From an uncultured Clostridia bacterium (GTDB lineage Bacteria > Bacillota > Clostridia > Christensenellales > UBA1242): DNA of 64,000 bases. A model generated the notes under the pieces. The model saw only the letters and a program-made list of their open reading frames with translations, had not been told where the DNA came from and made no database searches. The DNA lies in assembly GCA_947649575.1 (NCBI GenBank), contig CANSRZ010000005.1, positions 62,001-126,000 on the forward strand. Reading direction: 5' to 3'. Each line of letters opens with the position of its first letter. Positions within the stretch are counted from its first letter, which is position 1. The position numbers and the translations under genes were made by a program. Below are positions 8,308 through 15,940 of the stretch, one piece after another.

Positions 8308-8748
8308 ATGCGTATTTATACAGGTAACGAAACGATTAATAATTTGATTGACGGAGCTATGGAAAAAATCAAAACTATTGTTGACAGCAGCACCGTTATA
8401 GGTGAAAAGGTTGAGGCTGGCGATGGCACTACAATTATTCCAATTTCTAAGGTGGCAGTGGGCTATGTTGTGGGCGGTGGCGAGTATGCTGACCTTTCTT
8501 CACGTCGCGTGGCAAATCACTTTCCAATGGCTGGCGGTTCTTCTGGCGGTATGAGCGTAACACCTGTTGGCTTTTTGGTGGAAAGCAAAGGAGAGGTTTC
8601 TTTTATCAATGTTGAAAACAAAAGCATGTATCAAACTATTCTTAACATGTTTAATTCTTTGCTCGCAAAGATGGATAAAAAAGAAGAGGAAAGTCAAAAC
8701 TTAGAAAAGGAAGATAAATTCCAAAAATTTGAAGACAAAAAAAGGTAA
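8308..8748 (+). CDS. ytfJ: GerW/YtfJ family sporulation protein
   Basis: A 146-residue forespore protein; in Bacillus GerW is required for normal germinant response. Family motifs are clear: NLIDGAMEKIKTIVDSSTVI, GEKVEAGDGTTIIPISKVAV, the glycine stretch GGGEYADL and GGSSGGMSVTPVGFLV. The C-terminus is an acidic/lysine-rich tail. AAAAAGGAGA precedes ATG 8308. It lies between the DUF2953 gene and dacF, a conserved Clostridia order. Confidence 0.9.
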   Translation: MRIYTGNETINNLIDGAMEKIKTIVDSSTVIGEKVEAGDGTTIIPISKVAVGYVVGGGEYADLSSRRVANHFPMAGGSSGGMSVTPVGFLVESKGEVSFINVENKSMYQTILNMFNSLLAKMDKKEEESQNLEKEDKFQKFEDKKR

Positions 8749-8757
8749 AAAATAATA

Positions 8758-9936
8758 ATGTCATATTTTATAACAAAGATTGTTAAGAATTTTATAATAG
8801 CTTTGATTATTACGCTTATTCTTGTTGTTGCAACAGTTGTAAGCGTGGTTTGTTTAACAACAAAAACCGTGCCTGTAAGCAACACTCAAACAGAAAGCGC
8901 TTCAACTTCTGCAAAAGCAATGTGTGTTATGGAGGGTTCTAGCCAAAGAGTGCTTTATCAAAAAAATGCTCAGGCTAAACTTCCAATGGCAAGCACTACA
9001 AAAATTATGACTGCCATCACAGCAATTGAAAATTGCTCAAACCTTGATGAGCGATTTGTTATTTCGCCAAAAGCGGTGGGGATTCCTGGCACAAGTATTT
9101 ATCTTAGAAAAGATGAAACCTTAACAATGCGAGAACTCCTTTATGGGCTTATGCTTGTTTCTGGCAATGACGCCTCTGTTGCTATTGGCGAACAAATTTC
9201 TGGCTCAGCCAAAAACTTTGTTGAACTTATGAATAAAACTGCCAAAAAGATTGGAGCTAATAGTTCTCACTTTGACAACACACACGGTCTTGACAGCCAA
9301 ACTCACTACACGACCGCTGAGGATTTGGCTAGAATAACAAGTTATGCTATGGAGAACGACACCTTTCGCGAAATTGTTTCTACAAGAAACACAAAAATAG
9401 TTTCTGGTGAGGGCAAGACAAGATATTTGAAAAATAAAAATCGCTTATTACATAGCCTTGAGGGGTGTGACGGTGTTAAAACTGGCTTTACAGATGACGC
9501 GGGACGTTGCTTAGTGTCAAGTTGCGAGCGCGACGGCATGAGGCTTGTTTGTGTTGTTTTGAATTGTGGACCAATGTTTGAAGAAAGTTCGGCACTGCTG
9601 GAAGAGGGCTTTAATAATTATAAACTTTATGACCTTTCAAAATTTTATTCTTTTAAGAAAGCTTTGAAAGTTGAAGAAAGCAAAGAGCAATTTGTTAAAC
9701 TTGGCAGTGATAGTGAGATTTATTATCCTTTGTCAGTTCGCGAGCTTGACAAGCTTAAATTTGAATATGTTTTGCCAAATATGTTGACTGCTCCTGTTGC
9801 AAAATCACAAAAAGTTGGAGAAATTTCAATTTTTCTTAACAATGACTTGCTATTTTCTAAAAATATATATACAATAGAAGATGTAAGGAGCAACACTTAT
9901 TGGGAGAACCTTAAAAACGCTACTTCCAATTGGTGA
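8758..9936 (+). CDS. dacF: D-alanyl-D-alanine carboxypeptidase DacF (penicillin-binding protein)
   Basis: A serine-type carboxypeptidase that trims pentapeptides in peptidoglycan; spore-associated members set cortex cross-linking. The 392 residues hold an N-terminal signal/anchor helix (about 11-36), the serine tetrad STTK near 79, SGND near 135, KTGF near 240, and a C-terminal beta-rich domain. All three active-site motifs are intact. It is 10 bases after ytfJ with little ribosome site and is followed 10 bases later by rluB. Confidence 0.92.
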   Translation: MSYFITKIVKNFIIALIITLILVVATVVSVVCLTTKTVPVSNTQTESASTSAKAMCVMEGSSQRVLYQKNAQAKLPMASTTKIMTAITAIENCSNLDERFVISPKAVGIPGTSIYLRKDETLTMRELLYGLMLVSGNDASVAIGEQISGSAKNFVELMNKTAKKIGANSSHFDNTHGLDSQTHYTTAEDLARITSYAMENDTFREIVSTRNTKIVSGEGKTRYLKNKNRLLHSLEGCDGVKTGFTDDAGRCLVSSCERDGMRLVCVVLNCGPMFEESSALLEEGFNNYKLYDLSKFYSFKKALKVEESKEQFVKLGSDSEIYYPLSVRELDKLKFEYVLPNMLTAPVAKSQKVGEISIFLNNDLLFSKNIYTIEDVRSNTYWENLKNATSNW

Positions 9937-9945
9937 GTTAGATAC

Positions 9946-10650
9946 ATGAGATTAAACAAATTTTTAAGCGGAGCAGGAATTGCTTCCCGTCGCAAATGCG
10001 ATGAGATCATTGCAGATGGTCAAGTTTATGTTAATGGCAAAGTTGTTACAGAACTTGGCACTGTTATCAATGAGAAAAAAGACAAGGTTGTCTATCAAGG
10101 GGTGGAGGTTAAGCTTCCAACCTCTTTTGTGTATATAAAACTCAATAAGCCAAAGGGTTACGCTTGTACGGCTAGTGACGAGAAAGGAAGAAAAACCATT
10201 TATGACCTTATCAAATGCGAAGAGCGTTTGTTTTCTGTTGGCAGGCTTGACTATGACACTGAGGGGTTGATTATACTGACCAATGATGGCGATTTTGCAA
10301 ATAAAGTTATGCACCCAAAGTATGACATCGAAAAAGAATATCAAGTAACGGTTGAGGGCGAAATCTTGGAGAGCGAGCTGGCTGTTATGCGTAAGGGCGT
10401 TGTTGTTGACGGCGAAAAAATGCCTCCTGCAAGGGTTAAATTTTTGGAGAAAACAAATGGTGGAACAAAACTGTCTGTTGTTATCCATGAGGGGCAAAAC
10501 AGGCAAGTGCGCAGAATGTTTGAAGCTATTGGCAGAAGTATAAAACTGCTTAAACGCGTTAGGATTGGCGGAGTCAAGCTTGGTGGATTATCGCGCGGAG
10601 AATATCGTGACTTGACTGAGGCTGAACTCAATTTGTTAGTGAGGGGCTAA
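9946..10650 (+). CDS. rluB: Ribosomal pseudouridine synthase, RsuA/RluB family
   Basis: The enzyme isomerises uridine in large-subunit rRNA. The 234 residues hold an S4 RNA-binding domain (MRLNKFLSGAGIASRRKCDE) and a catalytic domain with GRLDYDTEGLIILTNDG, whose Asp is the nucleophile, and GQNRQVRRMFEAIG. Normal length. The stop runs straight into the flavoprotein start (10651), so translation is coupled. Confidence 0.92.
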   Translation: MRLNKFLSGAGIASRRKCDEIIADGQVYVNGKVVTELGTVINEKKDKVVYQGVEVKLPTSFVYIKLNKPKGYACTASDEKGRKTIYDLIKCEERLFSVGRLDYDTEGLIILTNDGDFANKVMHPKYDIEKEYQVTVEGEILESELAVMRKGVVVDGEKMPPARVKFLEKTNGGTKLSVVIHEGQNRQVRRMFEAIGRSIKLLKRVRIGGVKLGGLSRGEYRDLTEAELNLLVRG

Positions 10651-11937
10651 ATGCGAGTTGCAATAATTGGTGGCGGAGCTGCTGGTCTTATGTGCGGAGC
10701 AATTTTGGCTGAGGCGGGTTTGAATGCGACTATTTTTGACGGCAATGAGAAACTTGGTAAAAAGCTTTACATAACTGGCAAAGGTCGATGTAATCTGACA
10801 AATCTTTGCGAGCCGAAAGAGTTTTTGGATAATGTTGTCAACGGCAAAAAGTTTTTGCAAAGCGCAATCAACAAGTTTTCAAGTTTTGACACCTATTCAT
10901 TTTTTGAGGATAACGGATTAAAACTTAAACTTGAACGTGGACAGCGCGTTTTTCCTGAAAGTGACAAGGCTAGTGATGTGACTAAAACGCTTGAAAAACT
11001 GAATAAGAAGAATAAAATATTATTGAACGCTCTTGTGGACAAAGTAACAAAGCAAAAAAGTGGCGATAAAATTGCTTTTATTGTTAAAACAAAAAGTGGC
11101 GAGTTTGAGTTTGATAAAGTGATTGTTGCAACGGGTGGCAAAAGTTATCCGTTAACAGGCAGTACTGGTGATGGATATAATATCGCAAAAGCTTTTGGCC
11201 ATAAAATTGTAAGTCCAAAGCCCGCCTTAACTGCGATTGAGCTGAAAGATAAATATGCATCAGAAATTCAAGGTTTGTCACTCAAAAATGTGGCATTGCA
11301 TGCTGAGTTTTTGGATGAGAAAGAGAAATCGAAAAATGCAAATAAAGCAGAAAGCTCAGCAAAAACAGCGTCGCTGTCTTTTCAAGGCGAAATGATGTTC
11401 ACGGATAAAGGCATAACTGGCCCAATAGTGCTTTCAATGTCAAGCATGATAAATCGGGCAAAAGAGGTTAAACTTTGGCTTGACTTTAAGCCAGCATTAT
11501 CAAAGGAGCAGTTGGATAACAGACTTCTTCGTGAGTTTGAGGAAAACAAAAATAAGAATATCTCATATATAATTCATGGCCTGCTTCCAAAGAATTTTGT
11601 TGATGTGTTTATGGCAAAGGCTGAAATTTTGCCAAATAAGAAAGTGAACTCAATCACAAAAGAAGAGAGAATAAGGATTATTGATACGCTTAAAAAGTTT
11701 GATTTGAATTATAAAAATCTTTATCCGCTTGAAAGCGGAATTGTTACAAGCGGTGGCGTAAATCTAGACGAACTTAATCCAAAGTCATGCGAGAGCAAAC
11801 TTCATAAAGGGCTTTATTTTATTGGCGAAGTTATTGACGCTGACGCACTCACGGGAGGCTTTAATATTCAAATTGCACTTTCAACTGCTTATATTTGCGC
11901 GTGTGATATCATAAAATTACAACAGGAGGGGAAGTAA
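10651..11937 (+). CDS. BaiN/HI0933-type NAD(P)/FAD-dependent flavoprotein
   Basis: A 428-residue flavoprotein with a dinucleotide-binding N-terminus (IIGGGAAGLMCG), the family signature GKKLYITGKGRCNLTN, a second FAD motif VIVATGGKSYPLTGSTGDGY near 160, and the terminal EVIDADALTGGFNIQIALST. Members are widespread, with a physiological substrate usually unknown; BaiN in gut Clostridia was linked to bile-acid reduction, but the fold alone does not establish that. It shares its TAA/ATG with plsC. Confidence 0.85.
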   Translation: MRVAIIGGGAAGLMCGAILAEAGLNATIFDGNEKLGKKLYITGKGRCNLTNLCEPKEFLDNVVNGKKFLQSAINKFSSFDTYSFFEDNGLKLKLERGQRVFPESDKASDVTKTLEKLNKKNKILLNALVDKVTKQKSGDKIAFIVKTKSGEFEFDKVIVATGGKSYPLTGSTGDGYNIAKAFGHKIVSPKPALTAIELKDKYASEIQGLSLKNVALHAEFLDEKEKSKNANKAESSAKTASLSFQGEMMFTDKGITGPIVLSMSSMINRAKEVKLWLDFKPALSKEQLDNRLLREFEENKNKNISYIIHGLLPKNFVDVFMAKAEILPNKKVNSITKEERIRIIDTLKKFDLNYKNLYPLESGIVTSGGVNLDELNPKSCESKLHKGLYFIGEVIDADALTGGFNIQIALSTAYICACDIIKLQQEGK

Positions 11938-12638
11938 TGTACTTAATCGGATTTTTAAAATTTATGTTATATATTCCAGTATCGATATTTTATCCAACAA
12001 AGTTTATTGGCAAAAAAAATCTGCCAAAAGGCTCTGCAATCATGGTGAGCAATCATACTGCCAATATGGATTCTATTTTGTTTGCGGCGCATCTGAAAGA
12101 ACATAATTATTATCTTGCAAAAAAAGAACTTTTCAGCACTAAGTTTAAAGCGTGGGTTATTAAAGGCATTGGCGGAATTCCTATTGACCGTCAAACAAAT
12201 GATTTGGGAGCGATTAAGCAATGTCTTAAAGTTTTAAAAGAGGGGCATAAGCTTGTGATTTATCCAGAGGGGACGCGAAATCACAATGAGGACATGGAGT
12301 TTGGCGAAGTAAAGGGCGGTGCAACAATGCTTGCAATCAAGGGTAAAGTGCCAATTGTGCCAATATATATCAATCGCACGCCAAAGCTTTTCAAAAAGGT
12401 GATTGTAACAATTGGTCAGCCTTTTGAGTTTGACGAATTTTATGGTCAGCGTCTTGATAGTGAAGCACTTGACAAGGCAGGCGAAAAACTGCTTGCTAAG
12501 ATGAAAGAACTTCGTGCTTCTTGTATAGAACGCGATAACAACACTAAAAAGGCTATTCGCAAAAAGAGAAAGGCAGAAAAGAAAGTTGAAAAATTAAGAA
12601 TAAAAGAAGAGAAAAAATTGTCAAAAGCAAATAAATAA
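11937..12638 (+). CDS. plsC: 1-acyl-sn-glycerol-3-phosphate acyltransferase (PlsC family)
   Basis: Makes phosphatidic acid in membrane lipid synthesis. The 233 residues have one N-terminal hydrophobic segment, acyltransferase block I NHTANMDS (the NHx4D form), GGIPIDR and the YPEGTRN block. The last 40 residues are a strongly basic lysine tail, longer than usual. ATG overlaps the preceding stop; the genes form one operon ending at the hairpin at 12637-12664. Confidence 0.9.
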   Translation: MYLIGFLKFMLYIPVSIFYPTKFIGKKNLPKGSAIMVSNHTANMDSILFAAHLKEHNYYLAKKELFSTKFKAWVIKGIGGIPIDRQTNDLGAIKQCLKVLKEGHKLVIYPEGTRNHNEDMEFGEVKGGATMLAIKGKVPIVPIYINRTPKLFKKVIVTIGQPFEFDEFYGQRLDSEALDKAGEKLLAKMKELRASCIERDNNTKKAIRKKRKAEKKVEKLRIKEEKKLSKANK

Positions 12639-12664
12639 AAAATACGGATAATCCGTATTTTTTA
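12637..12664. terminator. Bidirectional terminator between plsC and a convergent unknown gene
   Basis: AAAAATACGGAT / ATCCGTATTTTT stem with A and T runs on both sides serves both strands. Confidence 0.8.
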
Positions 12665-13078
12665 TTTTTCTGCCGTTTGTTCAATCTTTTGTTTCTGTGC
12701 CATATCATGCTCAAGTAAAGCTCTGTTGATTATCTCTGCTTTATGCAGTTCTTTTAAAGAAGTTTTGCCATTATTAGGGCAGTAAGGTGCTAAGTTTTTT
12801 AATTTGCAGAGACCCTCCAAGTTTTCTCGCCTTGCCTTATCTGAGTAAAATCTATAATCAGGAGCGTTAATGCTAGCTTCGTGCGTCTCTTCGTCATGAT
12901 CGTTTTCATATAGACTTAGCAGCAAATAATCAAAGCGATTTTTAATAAACGGCTCAACTGGCACATAAAGGTTGGCAAATTTGACCATAATCACATGGTG
13001 CCTATGAAGTTTTTCGCCTCTAAGAAGATCCCCAGAATAAATATCTGCTGTGAAAATCTTTTCGTTTTTAATTTTCAT
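12662..13078 (-). CDS. Unknown 138-residue soluble protein
   Basis: Not recognised. It starts MKIKNEKIFTADIYSGDLL, has a HRHHVIMVKF segment, a beta-rich first half, a mixed-charge middle and a helical, glutamine/lysine-rich tail. CPNN and LCKLKNLAPYC give three cysteines without a clear metal motif. It lies 9 bases after a second unknown gene on the same strand, so the two form an operon. No signal peptide or membrane helix is seen. Confidence 0.65.
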   Translation of the reverse strand: MKIKNEKIFTADIYSGDLLRGEKLHRHHVIMVKFANLYVPVEPFIKNRFDYLLLSLYENDHDEETHEASINAPDYRFYSDKARRENLEGLCKLKNLAPYCPNNGKTSLKELHKAEIINRALLEHDMAQKQKIEQTAEK

Positions 13079-13087
13079 GTTTTATCC

Positions 13088-13747
13088 TTATCTATTTGCG
13101 ATCATTTCGGCAGCAGCGTCAATATCGTCACTATTAAGTCCAAGTTCGCGTGCGTCTGCACGAATTCCATTGTCAACCATAATCATCTTTGATGTGTTTT
13201 TATCAAGATTGATTGCATAACTTACTCTGTTTTTCAAGGTTGCTTCATCAACACTCTCTTCACGGATAAGCTCAACCTCAATCTCGTCAATAAGAGTAAA
13301 ATCAATCTTGTTTTCACTTAACGTGAATGGCTTGTCATCTTCTGTAATGTTTTGATTTTTATTGAAAGCGTCAATCAAAAGCATCATTTCTTGGCTTGGC
13401 ATATCAATAGATTCGATTAAAACTGTTTCATAATCTTCACACTCTTCTTCAGTAACATATTTTTCATAGAGTGAGTTGAAAAGTGCATAGCCTTTTTCTA
13501 ATTGTAAAATAGCTTCGGCTCTTTTTTGTGCTTTAACCCTTGGGCTTGCATTGATTTTTGCAAATTCTTGTTTGCCAAGCTCAATAAGTCTAGTGCGATA
13601 ATTAAGCTTTTTATGCATTTTTCTAAGTGTGTTAGCAATTGCAGTTTCTGTTTTTGTAAGATTTTCCTGGTCATTAATGCAAGTCCAAAGTCTTTCGTTG
13701 TAGATATAAGCTTTTTCTTCTGCTGATAAAATTTCATTTGTTTCCAT
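13088..13747 (-). CDS. Unknown 219-residue acidic helical protein
   Basis: Not recognised. The start is taken as the ATG ending at 13747 (METNEILSAEEKAYIYNERL), behind AAAAGGAGAAA; the longer frame has no ribosome site. It is largely alpha-helical and acidic, with a coiled-coil-like centre (LRKMHKKLNYRTRLIELGKQ) and a C-terminal ARELGLNSDDIDAAAEMIA that resembles a short ubiquitin-associated-like helical bundle. First gene of a two-gene operon. It has no membrane segment. Confidence 0.65.
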   Translation of the reverse strand: METNEILSAEEKAYIYNERLWTCINDQENLTKTETAIANTLRKMHKKLNYRTRLIELGKQEFAKINASPRVKAQKRAEAILQLEKGYALFNSLYEKYVTEEECEDYETVLIESIDMPSQEMMLLIDAFNKNQNITEDDKPFTLSENKIDFTLIDEIEVELIREESVDEATLKNRVSYAINLDKNTSKMIMVDNGIRADARELGLNSDDIDAAAEMIANR

Positions 13748-13910
13748 AATTTTTCTCCTTTTTAAATCGTTTTTATTATAACATACAAATTCACGTTCGT
13801 CAATACCCAAATTATAAATATTTTGATTTTGATTGCAAATAAATTGACAAACTATCTATGTTTTTGATAATCTATTATTGAAAGATTTTTTAAAAGGATG
13901 TTTTACTGTT

Positions 13911-14960
13911 ATGAACAACGAATTTAATTTAAATGCAATTGACCAGACTTTTGCGAGTTACAAAAAAGGACAACTTTTTGATGGGGTGGTGGTTATTAAA
14001 CGCGCTGACGGAGTGATTTTCAATATTGGTGGCAAGAACGACGCGTTTATTGATAAAGAGGATTTTGATAATTTTGAGGAAATTAAAATTGGTGACCGCT
14101 TTAAGGTTATGCTTACAGGTAGCAAAAACGAAGAGGGCTTGATTGAGGTTTCAAAAAGCAGAGCAGATAATCTTGTGATTGCTAATCAGTGTGCTGAAAA
14201 ACTTAAACTTGGAAGCAAGTTTTCCTTTGTGGTGACTGAGGCTAGCAATGCAGGCTTAAACTCAAAATTAGGGGACTATTCTGTTTTTATCCCAGCGGGT
14301 GAGGTATCTGATAAATTTGTTAAAGATTTTAAAACTCTGATTGGCAAACAGTATGAAGCGACTGTTACTGAAATTGACAAAGAAAGCAAAAATATTGTGG
14401 GCTCTGTCAAACTTTTGATTGAACAGATTAAAGAAACAAATGAAAATCTGTTTTGGAGTTCAATCTTTATTAACAAAATTGTGACTGGCAGAGTAAAAAA
14501 GATTATGCCTTATGGTGCATTTGTGGATATTGATGGCGTGGATGCTTTTGTGCATATTTCTAATCTTGCTTACAAGCGTATTGAAAATCCATCTGAAGTT
14601 TTAACTGAGGGAGAAACTTATCAGTTTAAAGTTATTGAACTTGACCGCGAAAGCAAAAAAGTTGCACTCAGCAAAAAGGCTCTTGAAGTTGACCCGAAAA
14701 TACAAGCGATTAAAGACCTTAAAATTGGTGAGGTTTATGAGGGAATTGTAGTCAAAATTTTGGCCTTTGGCGCAATTATCCGTCTTGATAGTGGAGTAAG
14801 TGGACTTCTTCACATCTCTAATGCGACAACTTCAAACACTCAACAAATTTATGAGGTTGTTAAACTTGACCAGCGTGTTAAAGTGGAAGTGCTTTCAGTT
14901 GACGAAGAGAGCGGAAAGGTATCTTTTAAACTTGACGGACTAAACAAGCAAGAAATGTAG
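13911..14960 (+). CDS. S1-domain RNA-binding protein (RpsA-like)
   Basis: A 349-residue protein built of about four S1 repeats. The clearest are the third (VTGRVKKIMPYGAFVDIDG, then AFVHISNLAYKRIENPSEVL) and fourth (YEGIVVKILAFGAIIRLDSG, GLLHISNATT). The first two are diverged. Such proteins are the short bS1 homologues of Bacillota; many are fused to or next to ispH, which is not the case here. ATG 13911 is chosen from homologous length, although AAAAGGA lies about 10 bases upstream and a TTG at 13878 is possible. Confidence 0.85.
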   Translation: MNNEFNLNAIDQTFASYKKGQLFDGVVVIKRADGVIFNIGGKNDAFIDKEDFDNFEEIKIGDRFKVMLTGSKNEEGLIEVSKSRADNLVIANQCAEKLKLGSKFSFVVTEASNAGLNSKLGDYSVFIPAGEVSDKFVKDFKTLIGKQYEATVTEIDKESKNIVGSVKLLIEQIKETNENLFWSSIFINKIVTGRVKKIMPYGAFVDIDGVDAFVHISNLAYKRIENPSEVLTEGETYQFKVIELDRESKKVALSKKALEVDPKIQAIKDLKIGEVYEGIVVKILAFGAIIRLDSGVSGLLHISNATTSNTQQIYEVVKLDQRVKVEVLSVDEESGKVSFKLDGLNKQEM

Positions 14961-15037
14961 TTTTTTAAGTTTGATTGAATAAATTTTGCAGTTAAATGAA
15001 ACAAAAAAAGATATTCGCGCAACATTTGATTATCTAT

Positions 15038-15073
15038 ATCTTGTGACTAGTATGCGCATACTAGCCACAAGAT
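15038..15073. repeat. TAGTATGC palindrome, copy 2
   Basis: Two 18-base arms, ATCTTGTGACTAGTATGC and its near-exact complement (one mismatch), meet with no loop just before tRNA-Thr. Same family as 8236-8259. Confidence 0.65.
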
Positions 15074-15081
15074 ATTGATTT

Positions 15082-15156
15082 GCTGGTGTGGCTCAGTGGT
15101 AGAGCAACGCACTCGTAATGCGTAGGTCGTGGGTCCAATTCCCACCACCAGCTCCA
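15082..15156 (+). tRNA. tRNA-Thr (anticodon CGT)
   Basis: Acceptor GCTGGTG pairs with CACCAGC; anticodon loop CTCGTAA; T-loop GGTCCAATTCC; CCA is encoded. A tRNA-Ser follows after 9 bases. Confidence 0.95.
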
Positions 15157-15165
15157 AATTTATTT

Positions 15166-15257
15166 GTTGAGATGACCGAGCGGTTGAAGGTGCACGCCTG
15201 GAAAGCGTGTGAAGAGCTTTAACTCTTCCGCAGGTTCGAATCCTGTTCTCAACGCCA
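15166..15257 (+). tRNA. tRNA-Ser (anticodon GGA)
   Basis: Acceptor GTTGAGA/TCTCAAC, loop CTGGAAA, long variable arm (GAAGAGCTTTAACTCTTC), encoded CCA. Confidence 0.95.
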
Positions 15258-15280
15258 AACTTATAATAAAATAAGGAGGA

Positions 15281-15817
15281 ATGATGCTTTCTATTCTTTT
15301 GGCAAGTCCAAATTATGCGTTAATCAGAACTTTATGTTTTATTATTGTTATTGCAATTTTAATCGTTGCAATTTTTATGGTTATAGCTCACAGGACTAAA
15401 AAGGCAGCGGATGCTGCGCTTAAAGAACGTGAGAACAGAAAGAATATTGTTTTTGTTGACTTTGATGCTTGGGTTGACAGAGTTATGGACTCTTGCCCAG
15501 TTGACGATGCTGAGGGCTATGTATTTAATATTTATGATATTGGAAATAAAAAATATCAGGTGGAAATTGTTGCAACGGGCAGTTATTATGAAAGTATTGA
15601 TGATTGGACGCTTGACGAATTATGGGTGAGCAGGCATGATTTTGAGGATTATCTTTTTACGGCAGAAAGCAAAGAGATAGCTTATGAGGATTTGAAGAAT
15701 AAAATCAATAAATATATAAACAATCCAAATGCAAAACATTATAGAGTTTTTCAAACTGCCAATGCAGTTGCGATGGGCTTTATAGACGATAACTATGAAG
15801 TAATTTATAAAAATTAA
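15281..15817 (+). CDS. Unknown single-pass membrane protein, 178 residues
   Basis: Not recognised. One N-terminal transmembrane helix (about 13-37) is followed by a basic stretch (HRTKKAADAALKERENRK) and a mixed alpha/beta cytoplasmic domain rich in aromatic and acidic residues (FDAWVDRVMDSCPVDDAEG, YESIDDWTLDELWVSRHDF). AAGGAGGAATG precedes the start. A weak hairpin near 15838-15864 follows. Confidence 0.7.
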   Translation: MMLSILLASPNYALIRTLCFIIVIAILIVAIFMVIAHRTKKAADAALKERENRKNIVFVDFDAWVDRVMDSCPVDDAEGYVFNIYDIGNKKYQVEIVATGSYYESIDDWTLDELWVSRHDFEDYLFTAESKEIAYEDLKNKINKYINNPNAKHYRVFQTANAVAMGFIDDNYEVIYKN

Positions 15818-15940
15818 TTTTGCGAAATTTTTGATATTAGAGAGAGTTTATCTCTCTTTTTTATTAAAAATAATATGAAATATTTTACTTTTGCATATAA
15901 ATATGATATAATATTTGCGAAAATTTAAAGGAGTTTAAAT

